NCBI GenBank assembly: GCA_944548615.1
Contig: OX155972.1
Location: 6,702,975 to 6,766,974 of the forward strand
Reading direction: 5' to 3'
Source: Micropterix aruncella
Taxonomy: Eukaryota; Arthropoda; Insecta; Lepidoptera; Micropterigidae
DNA: 64,000 bases
Made by a program: the position numbers and the translations under genes. Below are positions 52,240 through 64,000 of this stretch, one piece after another. How positions within the stretch are numbered: position 1 is the stretch's first letter; every line of letters starts with the position of its first letter. The notes beneath the pieces were generated by a model. It was given only the letters and a program-made list of their open reading frames with translations, was not told the origin of the DNA and ran no database searches.

Positions 52240-53215
52240 AAAAAGATTAAAAAACACGACTGACATTACAGAAAGTGAACTGTTGTATTTATAATTATTT
52301 TTATTACGGTTTTTGTTATGAAATATTTGTGGTTTATATATTTATCCATATAGGTACGTGTATATTACCGGAATATACTCAATAAGATATTTCATTTAAC
52401 ACTAAACACTATATATGTATGTTAATTTATTGACATTTGGACATGTAGACAACTACTTACTTAGTATTTGGACAACTTGCGGTGTCAACTACAACGGGCG
52501 AGCCCGTCACCACAGGACGTTTTAACGATTTTTCGTTCTGTCGCCTTGCAGTGAACGTAGAAGACTTGGACAGAACAATCCAACGTCCAGCTACGTCACA
52601 ACCCGCAAGAAGCCAACGCCTTTACCGCGAGATAGCCAGTATGATTACCTGGCGGGCCGACCCTCGCGCCTTTGCTTCCAATTGTGACCAGATTTCTCCG
52701 GTCTCTCGATTGGTTCCGAGTTCGAGGTCGCTTGCGCGGTCCTCTCCCTTACGAAGCGGTGAAACGGTGTGCACCGAATCTATCGCGGACCAAGGCGTCC
52801 TTTGCCCGACTCTGAACCGGGATCGGATGGCCAATGGTCATTTCAAGAGCAGTCGCCGTAAGGTAGGCAACCACCCCCGCTCTATAGGAAACAATACAGT
52901 TCCCAGACTCCCCCGACTGTTAGTCGGAGAGCACAATCGATTGGCTTGCGCCGCTCGGTGCGCAGACCGTCCAGGAGCGCCAGAGGTTTGATTCCCAGGG
53001 GAGACTGGTTGACCCAGTGTCCTATCCAGGTTCGCACCCCATGCGTGGAGGCCATCGGATGGGTGTTGACCCGTGAGTGTGACCGACCCTGAACACATGG
53101 GTCATCGTGGCCACCTCATCATGGGCCCGTTAGCTCTTAAGTAGCTATTTGGACAGTTAAGGTATTAGTATTTGGACAGTTAAGGTACCCTATGACACCC
53201 GGGATGACATAACGA
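52240..53215 (-). repeat. AT-rich interspersed repeat, reverse copy split by GC-rich repeat
   Basis: 52240-52474 and 53146-53215 match 42310-42060 in reverse order (AAAACACGACT, TTATTGACATTTGGACAT, CCCGGGATGAC). The 671-bp GC-rich repeat lies between. Confidence 0.65.
52475..53145 (+). repeat. GC-rich repeat family, copy 6, full length
   Basis: Starts ACTTGCGGTGTCAACTAC, ends at GGGCCCGTTAGCTC. Flanked by TATTTGGACA (52465-52474 and 53146-53155). Inserted into an AT-rich repeat. Overlapping ORFs of up to 169 codons are not conserved between copies. Confidence 0.82.
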
Positions 53216-53249
53216 CTCTAACAATATCTTGTTCTCCGTCGTTCCCTCA

Positions 53250-53600
53250 TTACTGAGGATCGTGGCCACTAGACAACAGTTTGCCTACGACGCTCCTCCA
53301 CTTCGACCTGTCTTCTGCATGGCGGGTCGCAGATTGTATTGACCCTTTTGAAACTTCTTTGATGAGGTCGTTCCATGTGGCCGGTGATCTGCCTCTACTT
53401 CTTCTTCCCTCCACTTCACCTCCGGAAAGCACTTTCCCATGATTCTCTGGGTTTCTCCTGGCAACATGACCGAAGAACCGCAAGACCCTTCTCATGCATA
53501 CGGTGGAGAGCCTCACTTGGATGCCGAGTTCATCCAGGACAGATTTGTTGGTGCGGCGTGCTGTCCATGGGCCGTGCATGGAACCTTACAATATCACACA
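53250..53600 (-). pseudogene. RTE-like LINE C-terminal fragment
   Basis: Frame 53579-53250: R-L-S-T-V-C, R-V-L-R-F-F-G-H-V-A-R-R, R-S-R-G-R-S-P and A-E-D-R-S-K-W-R, ending G-H-D-P-Q. Recognised LINE ORF2 end of insects. Confidence 0.78.
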
Positions 53601-54390
53601 CGTTTAAATCGGTTTAAGCATTTAGAAGTTATGGTGGAATAAAGAAATGGGAAACATACATAGATGAAACCTGAAAACATTACACTTCTTTTTTGGGCAG
53701 TCGTGTAAAAACAACCCGGTCTTAGTAAACCATAGGTACTAACTTGTCGCTTAGATTAGGTTTCAAAATCGTTACGGGCAGCTAGCTATACCTCTAATAT
53801 ATGTACGAGTACTTACGAGTACGAGTACGAGTACGAAAATCCACGATTACTTTAATTAAAATCTAAATTGATTTAGTTGAATGCACGATATAAGCTTTGC
53901 TTGCACTTACTAGGATAAGCCACGGATCTATGGGGAGGGGGGGGGGGGGGGTCGGATACCTCTCCTGGGCAACAATTTAAGGGGCCGCCAAATTTTTGTT
54001 TTTGAAAAACCTTGTTTCACTAAAACGCCTATCATTTAGGGCACGTCGTAAATGCTATCGACTGTTCATTTGACTTTAGATATCATCCTGAGTTGATTTT
54101 TGAGCACGTGCGCAGTGTGTGTGTGTGTGTGTGTGTGTGATGACTCTGCCAGGGTAATGCCCGTCACGTATAAAAAAATCCTATGCACAGACATGGGGTG
54201 ATGGGGATATACGAGCGGAGCCGAATAAACTCTAATATAATAGAACGTCCACCGAAGACTTAAAAGCAGTTGCTTTCTGCCAGGATCTCACCATATTTAA
54301 AATGCCTTGTAATCGGAATCATCCCGGCAAGAGGCCAAGGACTGATTTCATCTGAATATTAATTTCATACGTAATATCGATAAGCACCGT
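53601..54390. other. Intergenic, low-complexity and old repeats
   Basis: Poly-G at 53935-53951; a TG repeat at 54115-54139. 53975-54040 is an inverted match to 51700-51770 (TTGTTTCACTAAA). Confidence 0.5.
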
Positions 54391-54394
54391 CTAT

Positions 54395-54625
54395 TGGTCG
54401 GCGGACGAACCTAGTTGGGTCCCATTGCAGCGCCTTAAGTGGGGCGGTTCGTTTCTCGGATAAGGCGGATTTTGCGCCGACTGCCAACAGATGGCTTTAA
54501 ATGGCGGGGTGGATGAAGTGCGCGTCGATGGGCGGCGGCCCCTGCACCCGTCGGGTCGGGACCGGATCCCGGGCCTTGACCCTGCGAACGCACCAAAAAT
54601 CATACCATCGACGTACAACGCCATT
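54395..54625. other. GC-rich island, unexplained
   Basis: About 230 bp of clearly higher G+C with open frames on both strands, none with family features. It could be a host 5' exon or an old repeat. Confidence 0.35.
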
Positions 54626-54799
54626 GCGCGTCAATAATTTAAATGTATGGCGGAATATAAATATTATTAGCTTAGCTTGTATATGAGATATCCCTACCTA
54701 CTTCTTGTTACCTAATTATTTGTTGCAAAGTACCTACTTATTTTTAATAGCGACAACTTGACGAAGTTTAAAAATTAATTGTGTCGCTTGTATCATATA

Positions 54800-55040
54800 T
54801 GAGATATTCCAAACAAAATTTCACAATGTGATTTCGGCCCAACGAGGCATCTCTGTACCAAATTTCAATTCTTTATGTCCAATATTTTGAGATTTGGATC
54901 ATGTCCAATATTTCGAGGTGGATTAAAATGTAGAAATGATGCCTACATATCAAGTTTCAGCTCAATCGGATTAAGCGTGGACGCAATCGTGTAGGAATAC
55001 ATACACAGAGAGACACAGAGAGACGCAGAAACACAGATAG
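54800..55040 (-). repeat. Unnamed interspersed repeat, reverse copy
   Basis: Reverse match of 40210-40400 (AATTTCACAATGTGATTTCGG, CTCAATCGGATTAAG). Ends in ACAGAGAGAC repeats. Confidence 0.6.
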
Positions 55041-55499
55041 ATTTCAATCTCGTCTCAGGGGGCTTATTTTATTTGTTATTTCAAACCAGTTGATAGGAAT
55101 TCCTACACTTGGTTATGTCAAAAACTAACAAAAATAACAAGTATAATATTTAAATATATACCTATTAAGGTATAAGCATTGATTTTTGGTATAAGGTATG
55201 AACGTCGATATTGCAAGGTTTAAACGTTGAACATCCAAGCGCAGATTTTCTAGGTTATATAGAGGAAACAACATTTACCAATATCTTCAATCAATATTCT
55301 TAGATAAATTCGTAGAATTTTCATGTGGACAATAAATAGTACTAAATAATCAAACAAATATTGGATAATTTCGCAAATTATCATACGGAAAGATATTTTA
55401 AATAAAAAACACAAATAACAAACAGTAAGTAATAATAATAGTCAATAGCCAATAGTTAGAAGACAAAAAAAACGCAATTGTAAAATAGTCAATTATAGA

Positions 55500-55830
55500 A
55501 AGAATAAGGAATAATATTAGTCAAGTAGGTCAATTGAGCTGCGAAAAATTGATATCGTCGAAATCCTCAATACTATAAATGGGGTATTTAATCAAAATAC
55601 CCTGTACCTTTTTCTTAAAGTGAACCTCCCCATGGCCCCTGATGTGTAATGGAAGTTTGTTGTAGAATAAGTAAGATTGGCAGAGAAAGCTATCCCTAAC
55701 CTTACTTAGTCGCACCTTAAAATGACAAGTCCTCTTTATTTCGCGTATTATGAGAATGCATATTTGAGTTAGTTGAAGTAGTCTCGATATTTTTTCTCGT
55801 ATACACGATGTTTTGGTATATATACGCGGC
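55500..55830 (-). pseudogene. LINE ORF2 tail
   Basis: R-L-S-K-V-R-D-S-F, S-Y-L-F-Y-N-K-L-P-L-H-I-R and F-K-K-K-V then stop at 55530: the usual end of CR1/Jockey-like ORF2. Confidence 0.7.
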
Positions 55831-55839
55831 GTTAAAAAT

Positions 55840-56460
55840 GACTATTTTCGTCTTCATCTCTAGAAACGAAATTAAAGTAAAATAGGCGGAAAAGTAAAAT
55901 AAAATAGTCAGATTTTGACTTTGTACAATTATTATGGCAACAAACTTTCAACCAATTTTCAGGTGAAAGTCTATAAGTTAAGACGGAAATATAATATTAA
56001 TTTAAATTTTCACACACATAAAAAATTAAAAACCTACTGTCTCATGTTAGCTGCCAAAGTTTGCCATACTAAAGACAGGCATGAAAAATACACGAAAGAA
56101 TCATGTTAGATCCTTATGTTTGAACTTGAGACATTTTTAAACTTATAAAGAATCGTTATGAATAACATACAAAGAAAAAAAAGCTTTCGTAATATTTTTA
56201 TTTTGAAAAAAATAAAATCACCGAAATATTGAAATTAAATCGTTTATTTATGTTAATGTTTGGTTCCGAATCAACGGCATGCATGTTAATCTTCTTAATT
56301 CTCACAAAATATACATTAAAGAACTTAAAATCTACCTTTACAACCTGATTTTTTTAAAATATAACCACTAAAAAAAGCCAAAACCTTACAAAAAAAAATT
56401 AATTTTATTACTGTATTAATGCAATTATTGTTGATATGATTTTTATTTAGTAGTAAATAT
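55840..56460. other. Intergenic, no gene seen
   Basis: AT-rich; a 64-codon frame at 55915 has no recognisable features. Confidence 0.4.
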
Positions 56461-56649
56461 GTCGAGACACCAAAATGTGTAGGTTCTGCCAAGGGGCAGA
56501 GGAAACTCCCCTGCACCTCATGTGCGAGTGTGGCCCGCTGATGCGTAAAAATACATCCACTTGGGTGGTCATTACCTCCAACCTGAGGAGGTAAAACAAT
56601 CTGACGCCAAAAGCCTGTTGCGGTTCTTCTTCTTCTTGTTGCTTTATGG

Positions 56650-57298
56650 CAGCGATGCACAGACTTTTTCTACTTGAGGGCCGCATCACCTTCTTCCAAC
56701 TAACGGAGGGCCTATGAAACAATGTTATGGTTATGGTCTTCGAATAATTATTTATTTTCTGCTTCTTTGAAAATTTGGATCATTCAACCTCACGTGTATC
56801 AATGTCATAATAATAATATAAAATATATCAGTGCCAATACAATAGTTAAAGAATGGAAAATTTTAGATTACAAATACGTATCATTGTTATCCATATTACA
56901 GTATAATATACTAGGAATAACATGTATTCTATTCTATTATCTAACTAAGAATATTCTATATATCTAACTAAGAATAAATTTTATTCTTAGTTAGATATAT
57001 GACATTGTGTAGAAGACACAATTTTTTGTATGTTAGGGGTCACTTTAGTAGTGGCTAAGCGCAAAATGCCTTCAAGATTTTCGTTGTTAAGACGATTTCG
57101 GTTCTTACATTTATTAGCATTATTCATTATTGAAAATGTTTGCGAAGTGCGAACGAGACGTCGCGCGTCGTAGCGGTGAGGCGCTCGGCGAGCGTGCACA
57201 GTTTTCTACCTATGTATATTGAAAAAATATTTTTCAAATAATTTCGAGGACGGGGGCCGCCCACAAAGTATCGGCGGGCCGCGGTCTGTGCATCGCTG
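56650..57298 (-). mobile_element. hAT element, copy 2, internally deleted
   Basis: Same 15-bp terminal repeats (56650-56664 and 57284-57298) and an 8-bp target duplication CTTTATGG (56642-56649 and 57299-57306). Compared with copy 1 it lacks the interior from about 4390 to 5165 and the nested LINE. It keeps the last transposase codons (Q-T-F-S-I-M-N to the stop, 57140-56987). A MITE-like derivative. Confidence 0.92.
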
Positions 57299-57509
57299 CT
57301 TTATGGCAATCACCGATAGTCGGTGCTTTTCTGCCAAGTCGTTTTCGGAGGGCATCTAAGTTAGTTTGTTACATGCACAGTTACATGCATAGGACGGCAC
57401 AATACTGAAACAAGGGATACTTATTTATGGAAATGTAGGTACATATAGCATAAAACATGGTTATTGGGGATGATACAAACAAGGAAAGGGTGTGAAATAT
57501 GCTATTACA

Positions 57510-57866
57510 CTATACAGAAATATTATTAAGGGAAATAAATTTACATATTACTTTATATATTTTGGGAGAGTTGAGGGATAACAAGTGGAGAACACATAGA
57601 GGGAGTTGGATGTTATACTTTACAAGGTCTGGGATAAAACTCGGATAATTATTCAGGATGGGACAGTTAAAAAATAGATGGTCCAGCGTGCAATCTTCGT
57701 GTCCACAATCGCATTGCGGAGACGCGAGAACATTAATACGGTGGAGGTGCGATGGGGTGGAGCAATGTCCGATCCTCATGCGGCAGATTATCGAAATCTC
57801 TTTCCGACTAAATGGCTGGTGGTGGTACCATGGCTTCGAAGGGATTTCGCCCTGGATAAGTGAGAA
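57510..57866 (-). pseudogene. LINE zinc-knuckle C-terminus nested in another LINE
   Basis: R-K-E-I-S-I-I-C-R-M-R-I-G-H-C, then C-D-C-G-H-E-D-C-T-L-D-H-L-F-F-N-C-P and stop at 57510: the CCHC-like end of Jockey/R1-type LINEs. Confidence 0.78.
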
Positions 57867-58000
57867 GTTGCGGTTCTTAAATGACACGAGGCTTAGCGCA
57901 GAACTATAGTAGGTGGCGAACACAATAGAACAGCAATGGTCGCATTGTTACAAGGCTAATAGAGACCTTAGAAAAGCCCCACACAACAAATAAAAAAAAA

Positions 58001-61000
58001 ACTAAATATGTCTCTTTTCGACATCACGATATATTTCGAAGTTTATTGTGATAAAAACAAAGCTTACCTTCGTGCCGTGACTTCGTATAACCGATATATA
58101 ACCAAAAATCGATCTGATATAACCAAAAATGTCTTCAACAAAAAGAAAAAAATATGAGCACAAGCAACTTAGACGCTTGAAGGTTCCGATGACAGTAACA
58201 GTTCGGGTGGGAAGTTTTTGAAAAGTGGAAATAAGGTCAATCAAAATTGAATCGAAGTTTTGTCTCAAGTAAAGATACCCTCTTAAGTAAGGCGATTCGA
58301 CGGTACTTTATGTTTTTAAATAAAAGGTTAGATAAAGAACATGACATTAAAAACTCGCGGCTATATCACATAGGCAACCCATTTTAAACTCTTTTCACGT
58401 AAATAACGCCTGGATCTACCCAGTAAATTTTAGCCCGAAATATTCAACCACCTTACGCATCCGTGTGTCGTTATTAACTTATTCATGTAATGTCAAAGTC
58501 AAACGCGGCGATTTTCATGTCAACATTTATGAAAGCTTATTTAAACTACGTAACGAATATAATATTCCCCTTTTCAAATCTTCATGCAAAGCACATCCAT
58601 AAGTGCCTATTTTACATAAAGGGTTGCAAAATTATATGATATACTTAACGAAGAATAAAGCGTGACTTCGAAATATTGCGCTGGCAAGAAAATAAATACA
58701 AGAGAAATAAGAGGCTATTTTAATTTTATTTTATTATATTCAAGAAACGAACAGTTTCAACAAACTACAACTATATCATAACGAGGGCTACGCGGCTGTA
58801 TGACATTATAAATACGATAAAAACGAATTTACCGAGTGAAGCATTTAACACCCGAAGTTTCGGTGACGCTGTAACCGCCGTTGTCATGGTAGTCTACCAT
58901 GGACGGCGGCGGTTGCAACATCGCCAACACGTCGCGTATTACAAACTTCACGCGGTATTTAAATTTGTTTTATCTTATTTATACAACAATGTGAAGGTGG
59001 CATGATACGTGGGAACGACCACATCTGAGGAATTTTAGTTTTACGATTTTTTTGAAAAATATAAGCATTAGTTTTAAAAAGTTTTGAAGCGAATCCCTCG
59101 ATAAGGAACCAATTTACAACTTGGGTTCAAAAAAGTTGGTCATTGCCTTAGACATTAAGGCTTTAAACTGATTTCGAAAACTTTCAGGAGCGATTACTCC
59201 TACAATGTAAGCGGTGAGTGTGTTTTATTTTAATTTAATTATATTGACTGATTAATTTAAAAAGTTTTAGTCGTATGATTACGTTGTCAGAAAACCGCTT
59301 GCTGCGAACCCCTGAAGTCGTTAATAACTAGTCAGTCAGTTCAGTTGCGTTCAATACGAAACTATCTGCCTACCCGCATTATGGATAGCCAATATTTACA
59401 GTGAAACGAACGGAACTCATGTGAATACGATGCGACAATCACCTCTATACCGCAAAAGAGGGGATGCGCTGTAGATTTTATTCTGCGGTTTAGACAATTG
59501 TTTAAAATACTGAAAAAGGGTAAAAAAAAAAAAATATAATAATTAAAAAATATATAATAATAACAACAATATTAATTATATTAGGTAATATTAATAATGA
59601 TTATAAATTAAAATTAAAATAATTAAAAAATAATATTTTAGATCTTTCCTTGACACTACCGTGGCACTCTAGTGTGACTCCTGAAGGGGGTGCCTAGCAA
59701 GGCGGGCTCGGCTGCTCTTTGCTTAGCACAATTGAAAGATTATCATTTGCGTTTAATGTATGCGCTGCTATGTAACCTGGGCTCTGACAGATGTGTATAT
59801 AACTTTAAAAGCATACGACGGCATTGTCTAAATTGTCTTTTTATTTTCTGTTGTGCTCATGAATTTAAATGTATATGTATATGTAAATAAGTAAAAAAAA
59901 ACCCTAGCTTCGCGCTTAGCCATATTTTTTATTTAGACCGTAAATTTACTAAAAATAATTAAGACGTGAGAGCGCTCTGATAGTTACGCTAAATATGCTT
60001 TGCCATTAACACCCTTATACCACAACTACTCAAAGATAGATATTCTGTGCTAGCGCTGCGATAGAAAGTTTAGTATGCGCCCGGTCGCCCGCGCCAAAGC
60101 TGGATTTTTATTGCTTGAACCCTACAAAATTGACCCCTCCTATTTCTTCGCCCATTTCGGATATTTTTCTGAGGTCTCATGTCGCCTTGAATACCAAAGA
60201 TAAAAAAGGATAATTAAGTTTCCAATTCTTAGGTGTACCTACTTGGCTATACGCTAAAATAACTTTAAAAAATTAACAAAATATTTTATCTGCGAAAGAG
60301 GTTAACTATTTTTATTATTATTCTTTGTTTATTAATATTGTTAGTTTATTTTTTAATATATTGTGTATTTATTTTAAAAACTATACTTTATATCTAATCT
60401 CTAATGTCTAGTAATACACTTCGAATGTCATCTTGAAATTTTATATAAGCCTCAAACCAGGCACAGGCGTAAACCTAGTTAGATGTGTGACGTTCCTAGG
60501 GTTGCTTGAGATTGGGATGAATCAATTTGTCGCTTTTAGAAATCAAATTATCGCTTCGAGTTAGGTAAAATATATCATACTTGTATATAATATAACCTGT
60601 AAATCATTACATAGTATAAAATGAAGTTGAAATTTATTTATGCCAGTTTCTCCGTCTTCTTCTTATAAACCACTTAACGGATTTTGATGCGGTTTTCACT
60701 ATTAAAAAAGCAAAAAACGAGGAAGGTTTCTTTATATAATGTGTAAATTATGATGGTGTTTTTAAAAAACCAATAAATTGAACGCCATTTGTCCAGCGCA
60801 ATTGTAACGTTTTGACATGAACTCCATCTGTGTAACATTGTTAATATTAGTATGTAATAATTTAACAAATGTATTATATTTAAAAAACTTATATTTGGGT
60901 AAGAAAAAAGCACATCCAGAATAAAAATTAAGAAGGGAAAATAAAAGATTATAATAAATTAGTTCAAACAAAAAATAACAGATGACGACAACGGTAATTG

Positions 61001-61180
61001 AAGAAATATAAAGTGAAGAGTGCGACAAAGCATTTACACAAATTGAATATTAAAAGTAAACGTACAATCGATCCATCGCAGACTAAAATATGCGTGTCGG
61101 CAGTGTCAAAAAGTAATTTTCAGCCCCCTTACTTTATCTGGAATTCAAATTATCCTTAAATTATATAGAAAAAATCTGCA
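58001..61180. other. Intergenic, no gene recognised
   Basis: 58895-58980 repeats 30190-30270. AT microsatellite at 59520-59640. 60655-60750 (GGATTTTGATGCGGTTTTCA) is a common lepidopteran repeat motif. Frames at 60674-61028 have no family features. Confidence 0.5.
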
Positions 61181-63290
61181 ACTCGTGATAAAATTATAAA
61201 TTTTCCTACACGTTAAACAGTAGCAGTTGCATTGACAACATATTTTCAAACTGTGAGGTTATTGCAGGCAACCGTATTAACTGCGGTCTATCGGACCACG
61301 ACGGGCAAATGGTGAGCCTCAAATGCTACAATAAATGCAGAGTTAGCCGAGAAGTTTGTGTTAAACGAAAACTTACCGAAAATGGTCTTATTGACTTCCA
61401 GGCAGCTTTGATAGCTAATTCCCCCGATGTAAGCAATGATCCAAATGAGTCATATGAAAACATTTTAAGGTGGTATTTAACATCTCTTAATAATGTAACG
61501 ATTCCCCTAAAAAAAATACCTAAAACTGAAAAAAAACATTTAACGACTGGGCGATTCCGGGTGTTAAGGTTTCTAGATCACCGATGTTTGAATTACTTAT
61601 CAACTAAAAACAGGAAAATGTGATGCCGATTTTTTAAAATATATATGTAGGTACAGACCTATAAGAAGAGCTATCTAAAATCCTTCATAGAACGGTCAGA
61701 AAATAAAATCAAAGCTGTCTGGAATATTATAAGCAAAGTGTCGTAGAAGTTCGTCTACAGAAAATGTGGTTAGGTTAAATTCAAACAGTAAACAATATCT
61801 AACACTAGTGCAGTTGCAGAGCTCTTCAACGACCAATTCAGCATTCCAAAAGTTGACAATATTAGCTTATTTGAGACGACCCAAACTTTCTCTGACCTTT
61901 TCTATCAAGCTATTGCAATAGAAATAGTCGCATACGATGCCACAAGAAATTATAAAAATAAGATAATTATATTAAAATCAAGGACTCTACCGACCTCTGA
62001 TCTATTTCGACAAGAATAATGAAGAGCAGTATTGTCCCGGTGGCCGAATATTTGTCTTCTTTATTAAAAAAATGTATTAGCTCTGGAATTTTCCCAACTA
62101 AAATGAAGATGGAAAAAGTGATTCCTATCCATATAAAGGGACCCCGGGAAGACAAACAACTACCGGCCAATATCACTTTTGCCATCTTTTAGCAAGATAT
62201 TGAAAAAATTAATCCTTCAGAGGCTAAGTACCTTTTTTGCCGAACACAACATCCTTACGCCAAAGCAATGTGGGTTCCGCAAGTCACTATCCACCATTGA
62301 TGCGATTGCAGGTCTTATGGAAAAACTATTATCCCGCGTCGATAAGTCGAATAAAACTTGTGGCATTTTTTGTGACGTATCCAAGGCTTTTGATTGCGTC
62401 GATCACCTTATTTTGCTTCAGAATCTCGAGCACTACGGCATTAGAGATACAGTTCTAAGCTTAACCCTTTACAACCTGTTTGATACAATCGTGAGTTTGT
62501 ACTTAGAAAAAGGACGAAATAACTTTTGCGGACGCAACCGGCCCCGATCATTCGTGAGCCTATCTGTGAACGCGAGAAAAAATACATACGTACTGTGCAA
62601 ACTTGTTTGTTCTTGTCAGTCGCCTCTAGACCTCGATCGGCATGGCTGCGTTTTTTAACTCCAGTTCCCGCTCACGTAAGTTATTCATATTTTGATTAAC
62701 ATAACTTAATTTAAGAAAAACAATATGGTAACTGTTTGTTAATGAGTTGTTTAAGAAGTATTAACCTGATTTTGAAAAAAATAATGAGTAGTTTTTCCAT
62801 TAGCCTCTTCGAAAGTTTAACTATCACGATCGTGCAATGTCGGTTGTAACACAAAAAGTTATTTTTTCGTCGTATCAGATTATTAGTGTACCTAATGAGT
62901 AGTTTTCTCCATTTTAGTCAACCCGGATGAGATATACGATATATTACATGATGGAAGTCTTTCGGAGATAGAAGAATTGAACCAGGATGAACTTGAATTT
63001 GAGCCAAATAACTTATTCAACCAAACAGCGGAGGAAGGTTCCTCGGATGAAGAGCCTGATGAGAATGTTGCCATTGATAGCTCTCTCTTTTCACCAATGA
63101 GTCCTCCGCCGGTGATGCAGTCACCTCCTGCATCGCTACCAAGTATATATCTGATAACGATGAAATTGTACTGTACGCAGATGATACCTCAATAATTTCA
63201 GCGATGCAAATCATGAACAACTAATTAGGCGAATTGATGTTACCATGAAAAAACTTTGTACTTGGTTGCAATTAAATCAATTGTCTCTTA
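61180..63290 (+). mobile_element. LINE remnant (endonuclease, RT), interrupted
   Basis: Endonuclease end with I-D-N-I-F-S-N and L-S-D-H-D-G-Q (61230-61305), linker (61309-61620, frame broken), RT with Q-C-G-F-R-K-S-L-S-T-I-D-A-I and C-D-V-S-K-A-F-D-C-V-D-H (62265-62410), then after an inserted piggyBac piece V-L-Y-A-D-D-T-S (63165-63190). Many breaks; inactive. Confidence 0.85.
62461..63145 (+). pseudogene. Truncated piggyBac-like element with N-terminal exons
   Basis: TTAACCCTTT at 62461 has the form of a piggyBac end. An ATG exon 62642-62675, donor GTAAGT, acceptor TTTTAG (62917) and an exon from 62918 give an acidic N-terminus (N-P-D-E-I-Y-D, S-E-I-E-E-L, S-S-D-E-E-P-D-E-N) like PGBD-type transposases. 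The catalytic domain and right end are missing. Confidence 0.55.
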
Positions 63291-63519
63291 ATTAAAAAAA
63301 TACACATAAGTAGAGTAGTTCATATTTATAACGGCAGTCTTGTTTTTTATGCCTTTTAATATATTTACTTGTCGATACATGAATATGGCATATTTTGCCT
63401 GAGAGGAGGAGGCAAGTCATTTCATTACAAACCAGCTTCAAAACAAAAAATGCGTTAACATTTTTTTGAAGAAAAAAAATATACATTTATTATTTTATTA
63501 TCAAAAACAGTATTTTTTC
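63291..63519. other. Spacer before zinc-finger gene
   Basis: GGCAGTCTTGTTTTTTATGCC near 63332 resembles 42294-42315, so an AT-rich repeat extends here. A likely 3' UTR of the minus-strand zinc-finger gene. Confidence 0.4.
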
Positions 63520-64000
63520 TTAGTTATAAAGATGTAACATACAATGTATCTTCATATTACTAAATGTACCGAACGTACGATCGCATAGATTGCATACAAA
63601 CTTCCGTTGCTGCCCGTGTATAACGCGTGTATGACCGTTCAATTCTTGTTTCCTCAAGAACGACCTTCCACATTTCTCACAATTGTACGACTTTGATTTA
63701 TTATGTTTTTCATTGACGTGCCTCACCAACGAATTCCTCATCGTGAAGGTTTTGTCACATTTTTCACAGGAATAACGTACAGAGGTTCGAATCTTCGGAT
63801 AAAGGTTCAATCCTAGATGTATGGTATCCGAGTGAATCTTAAGTCCTTCTTTATATTTAAAGGTTTTATCGCATTTGGGACAGTTGAAAGGTCTGACACG
63901 AGTGTGCACTCGTCTTAAGTGACGATTCAAGTGGTTCTTTCTCACGAACTTGGCTGGACACTTGTCGCATTCAAAGAATACTGATTTTTCGTGTATACAC
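63520..64000 (-). CDS. C2H2 zinc-finger protein, C-terminal part
   Basis: The frame is open from the window edge to a stop at 63520, about 160 residues. Five C2H2 fingers of form C-x2-C-x12-H-x3-5-H follow each other: F-E-C-D-K-C, F-N-C-P-K-C, Y-S-C-E-K-C, Y-N-C-E-K-C and F-V-C-N-L-C. They are joined by short linkers, and the protein ends six residues after the last histidine. The first methionine-like codon near 63945 is internal: the first finger already begins upstream, so the gene continues beyond the window. Such proteins usually bind DNA as transcription factors; the exact orthologue cannot be told. AT-rich spacing and single-exon appearance fit a host gene rather than a transposon. Confidence 0.85.
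   Translation of the reverse strand, partial: CIHEKSVFFECDKCPAKFVRKNHLNRHLRRVHTRVRPFNCPKCDKTFKYKEGLKIHSDTIHLGLNLYPKIRTSVRYSCEKCDKTFTMRNSLVRHVNEKHNKSKSYNCEKCGRSFLRKQELNGHTRVIHGQQRKFVCNLCDRTFGTFSNMKIHCMLHLYN

Larger units (their letters stand above)
56463..58000 (+). mobile_element. RNase H LINE, copy 2, split by hAT and another LINE
   Basis: 56463-56630 and 57868-58000 match 44100-44390 in order: the C-R-F-C-Q-G-A-E-E-T-P knuckle, then L-R-F-L-N-D-T-R-L-S-A-E-L and 3' UTR. Confidence 0.82.

Noticed and set aside
52482..52991. 169-codon ORF in a GC-rich repeat copy
   Set aside because: Other copies of the repeat do not keep this frame, so it is chance openness in GC-rich DNA.

Overview
The window is a piece of an animal nuclear genome, most likely a moth or butterfly. 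Coding exons are short and carry GT-AG splice sites. The background is AT-rich. The interspersed elements (a Helitron with a TCTATACTAATATTATAAA start and a hairpin-CTAG end, BEL/Pao, piggyBac MITEs, many LINE tails, a tRNA-derived SINE, a densovirus-like insertion) are a typical lepidopteran mix. This taxonomic call is inference; the exon structures were read directly.

Host genes. (1) Nup62, + strand: four 3' exons (1122-1296, 7128-7294, 9742-9853, 11734-11892) encode the last 203 residues of nucleoporin p62, the conserved coiled-coil part; the FG-repeat part lies before the window. (2) Hus1, - strand, convergent with Nup62: six exons between 39231 and 14023 join in phase at every junction into a 292-residue checkpoint clamp subunit. 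(3) At the right edge, - strand, the C-terminal five fingers of a C2H2 zinc-finger gene that continues past the window. Nup62 and Hus1 end tail-to-tail about 2.1 kb apart.

Most of the rest is transposable-element sequence in introns and between genes. Nup62 intron 1 holds a CR1/RTE-like LINE split by a hAT element, which is itself split by another LINE, plus piggyBac-type MITEs and a 52-bp perfect palindrome. Hus1 intron 5 (13 kb) holds a full-length, apparently intact BEL/Pao retrotransposon (16327-24355) with almost identical 1099-bp LTRs. Hus1 intron 4 holds a GC-rich repeat of unknown class inserted into another copy of itself. Hus1 intron 3 holds a 3.4-kb Helitron carrying a densovirus-like non-structural gene block (NS3/NS1/NS2 layout), ending only 27 bp from exon 3.

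Right of Hus1 (39.3-63.5 kb) I found no convincing host exon. This part is a patchwork of LINE fragments, a second internally deleted hAT copy, a solo LTR proven by a paralogous empty site, a truncated piggyBac-like gene inside a LINE, minisatellites, and diverged AT-rich repeats.

The most unusual items are the Helitron with captured densoviral genes, the GC-rich 0.65-0.68 kb repeat family (five copies plus one short fragment, 10-15-bp target duplications, no A-tail), and a 5'-truncated LINE flanked by a 49-bp direct duplication.
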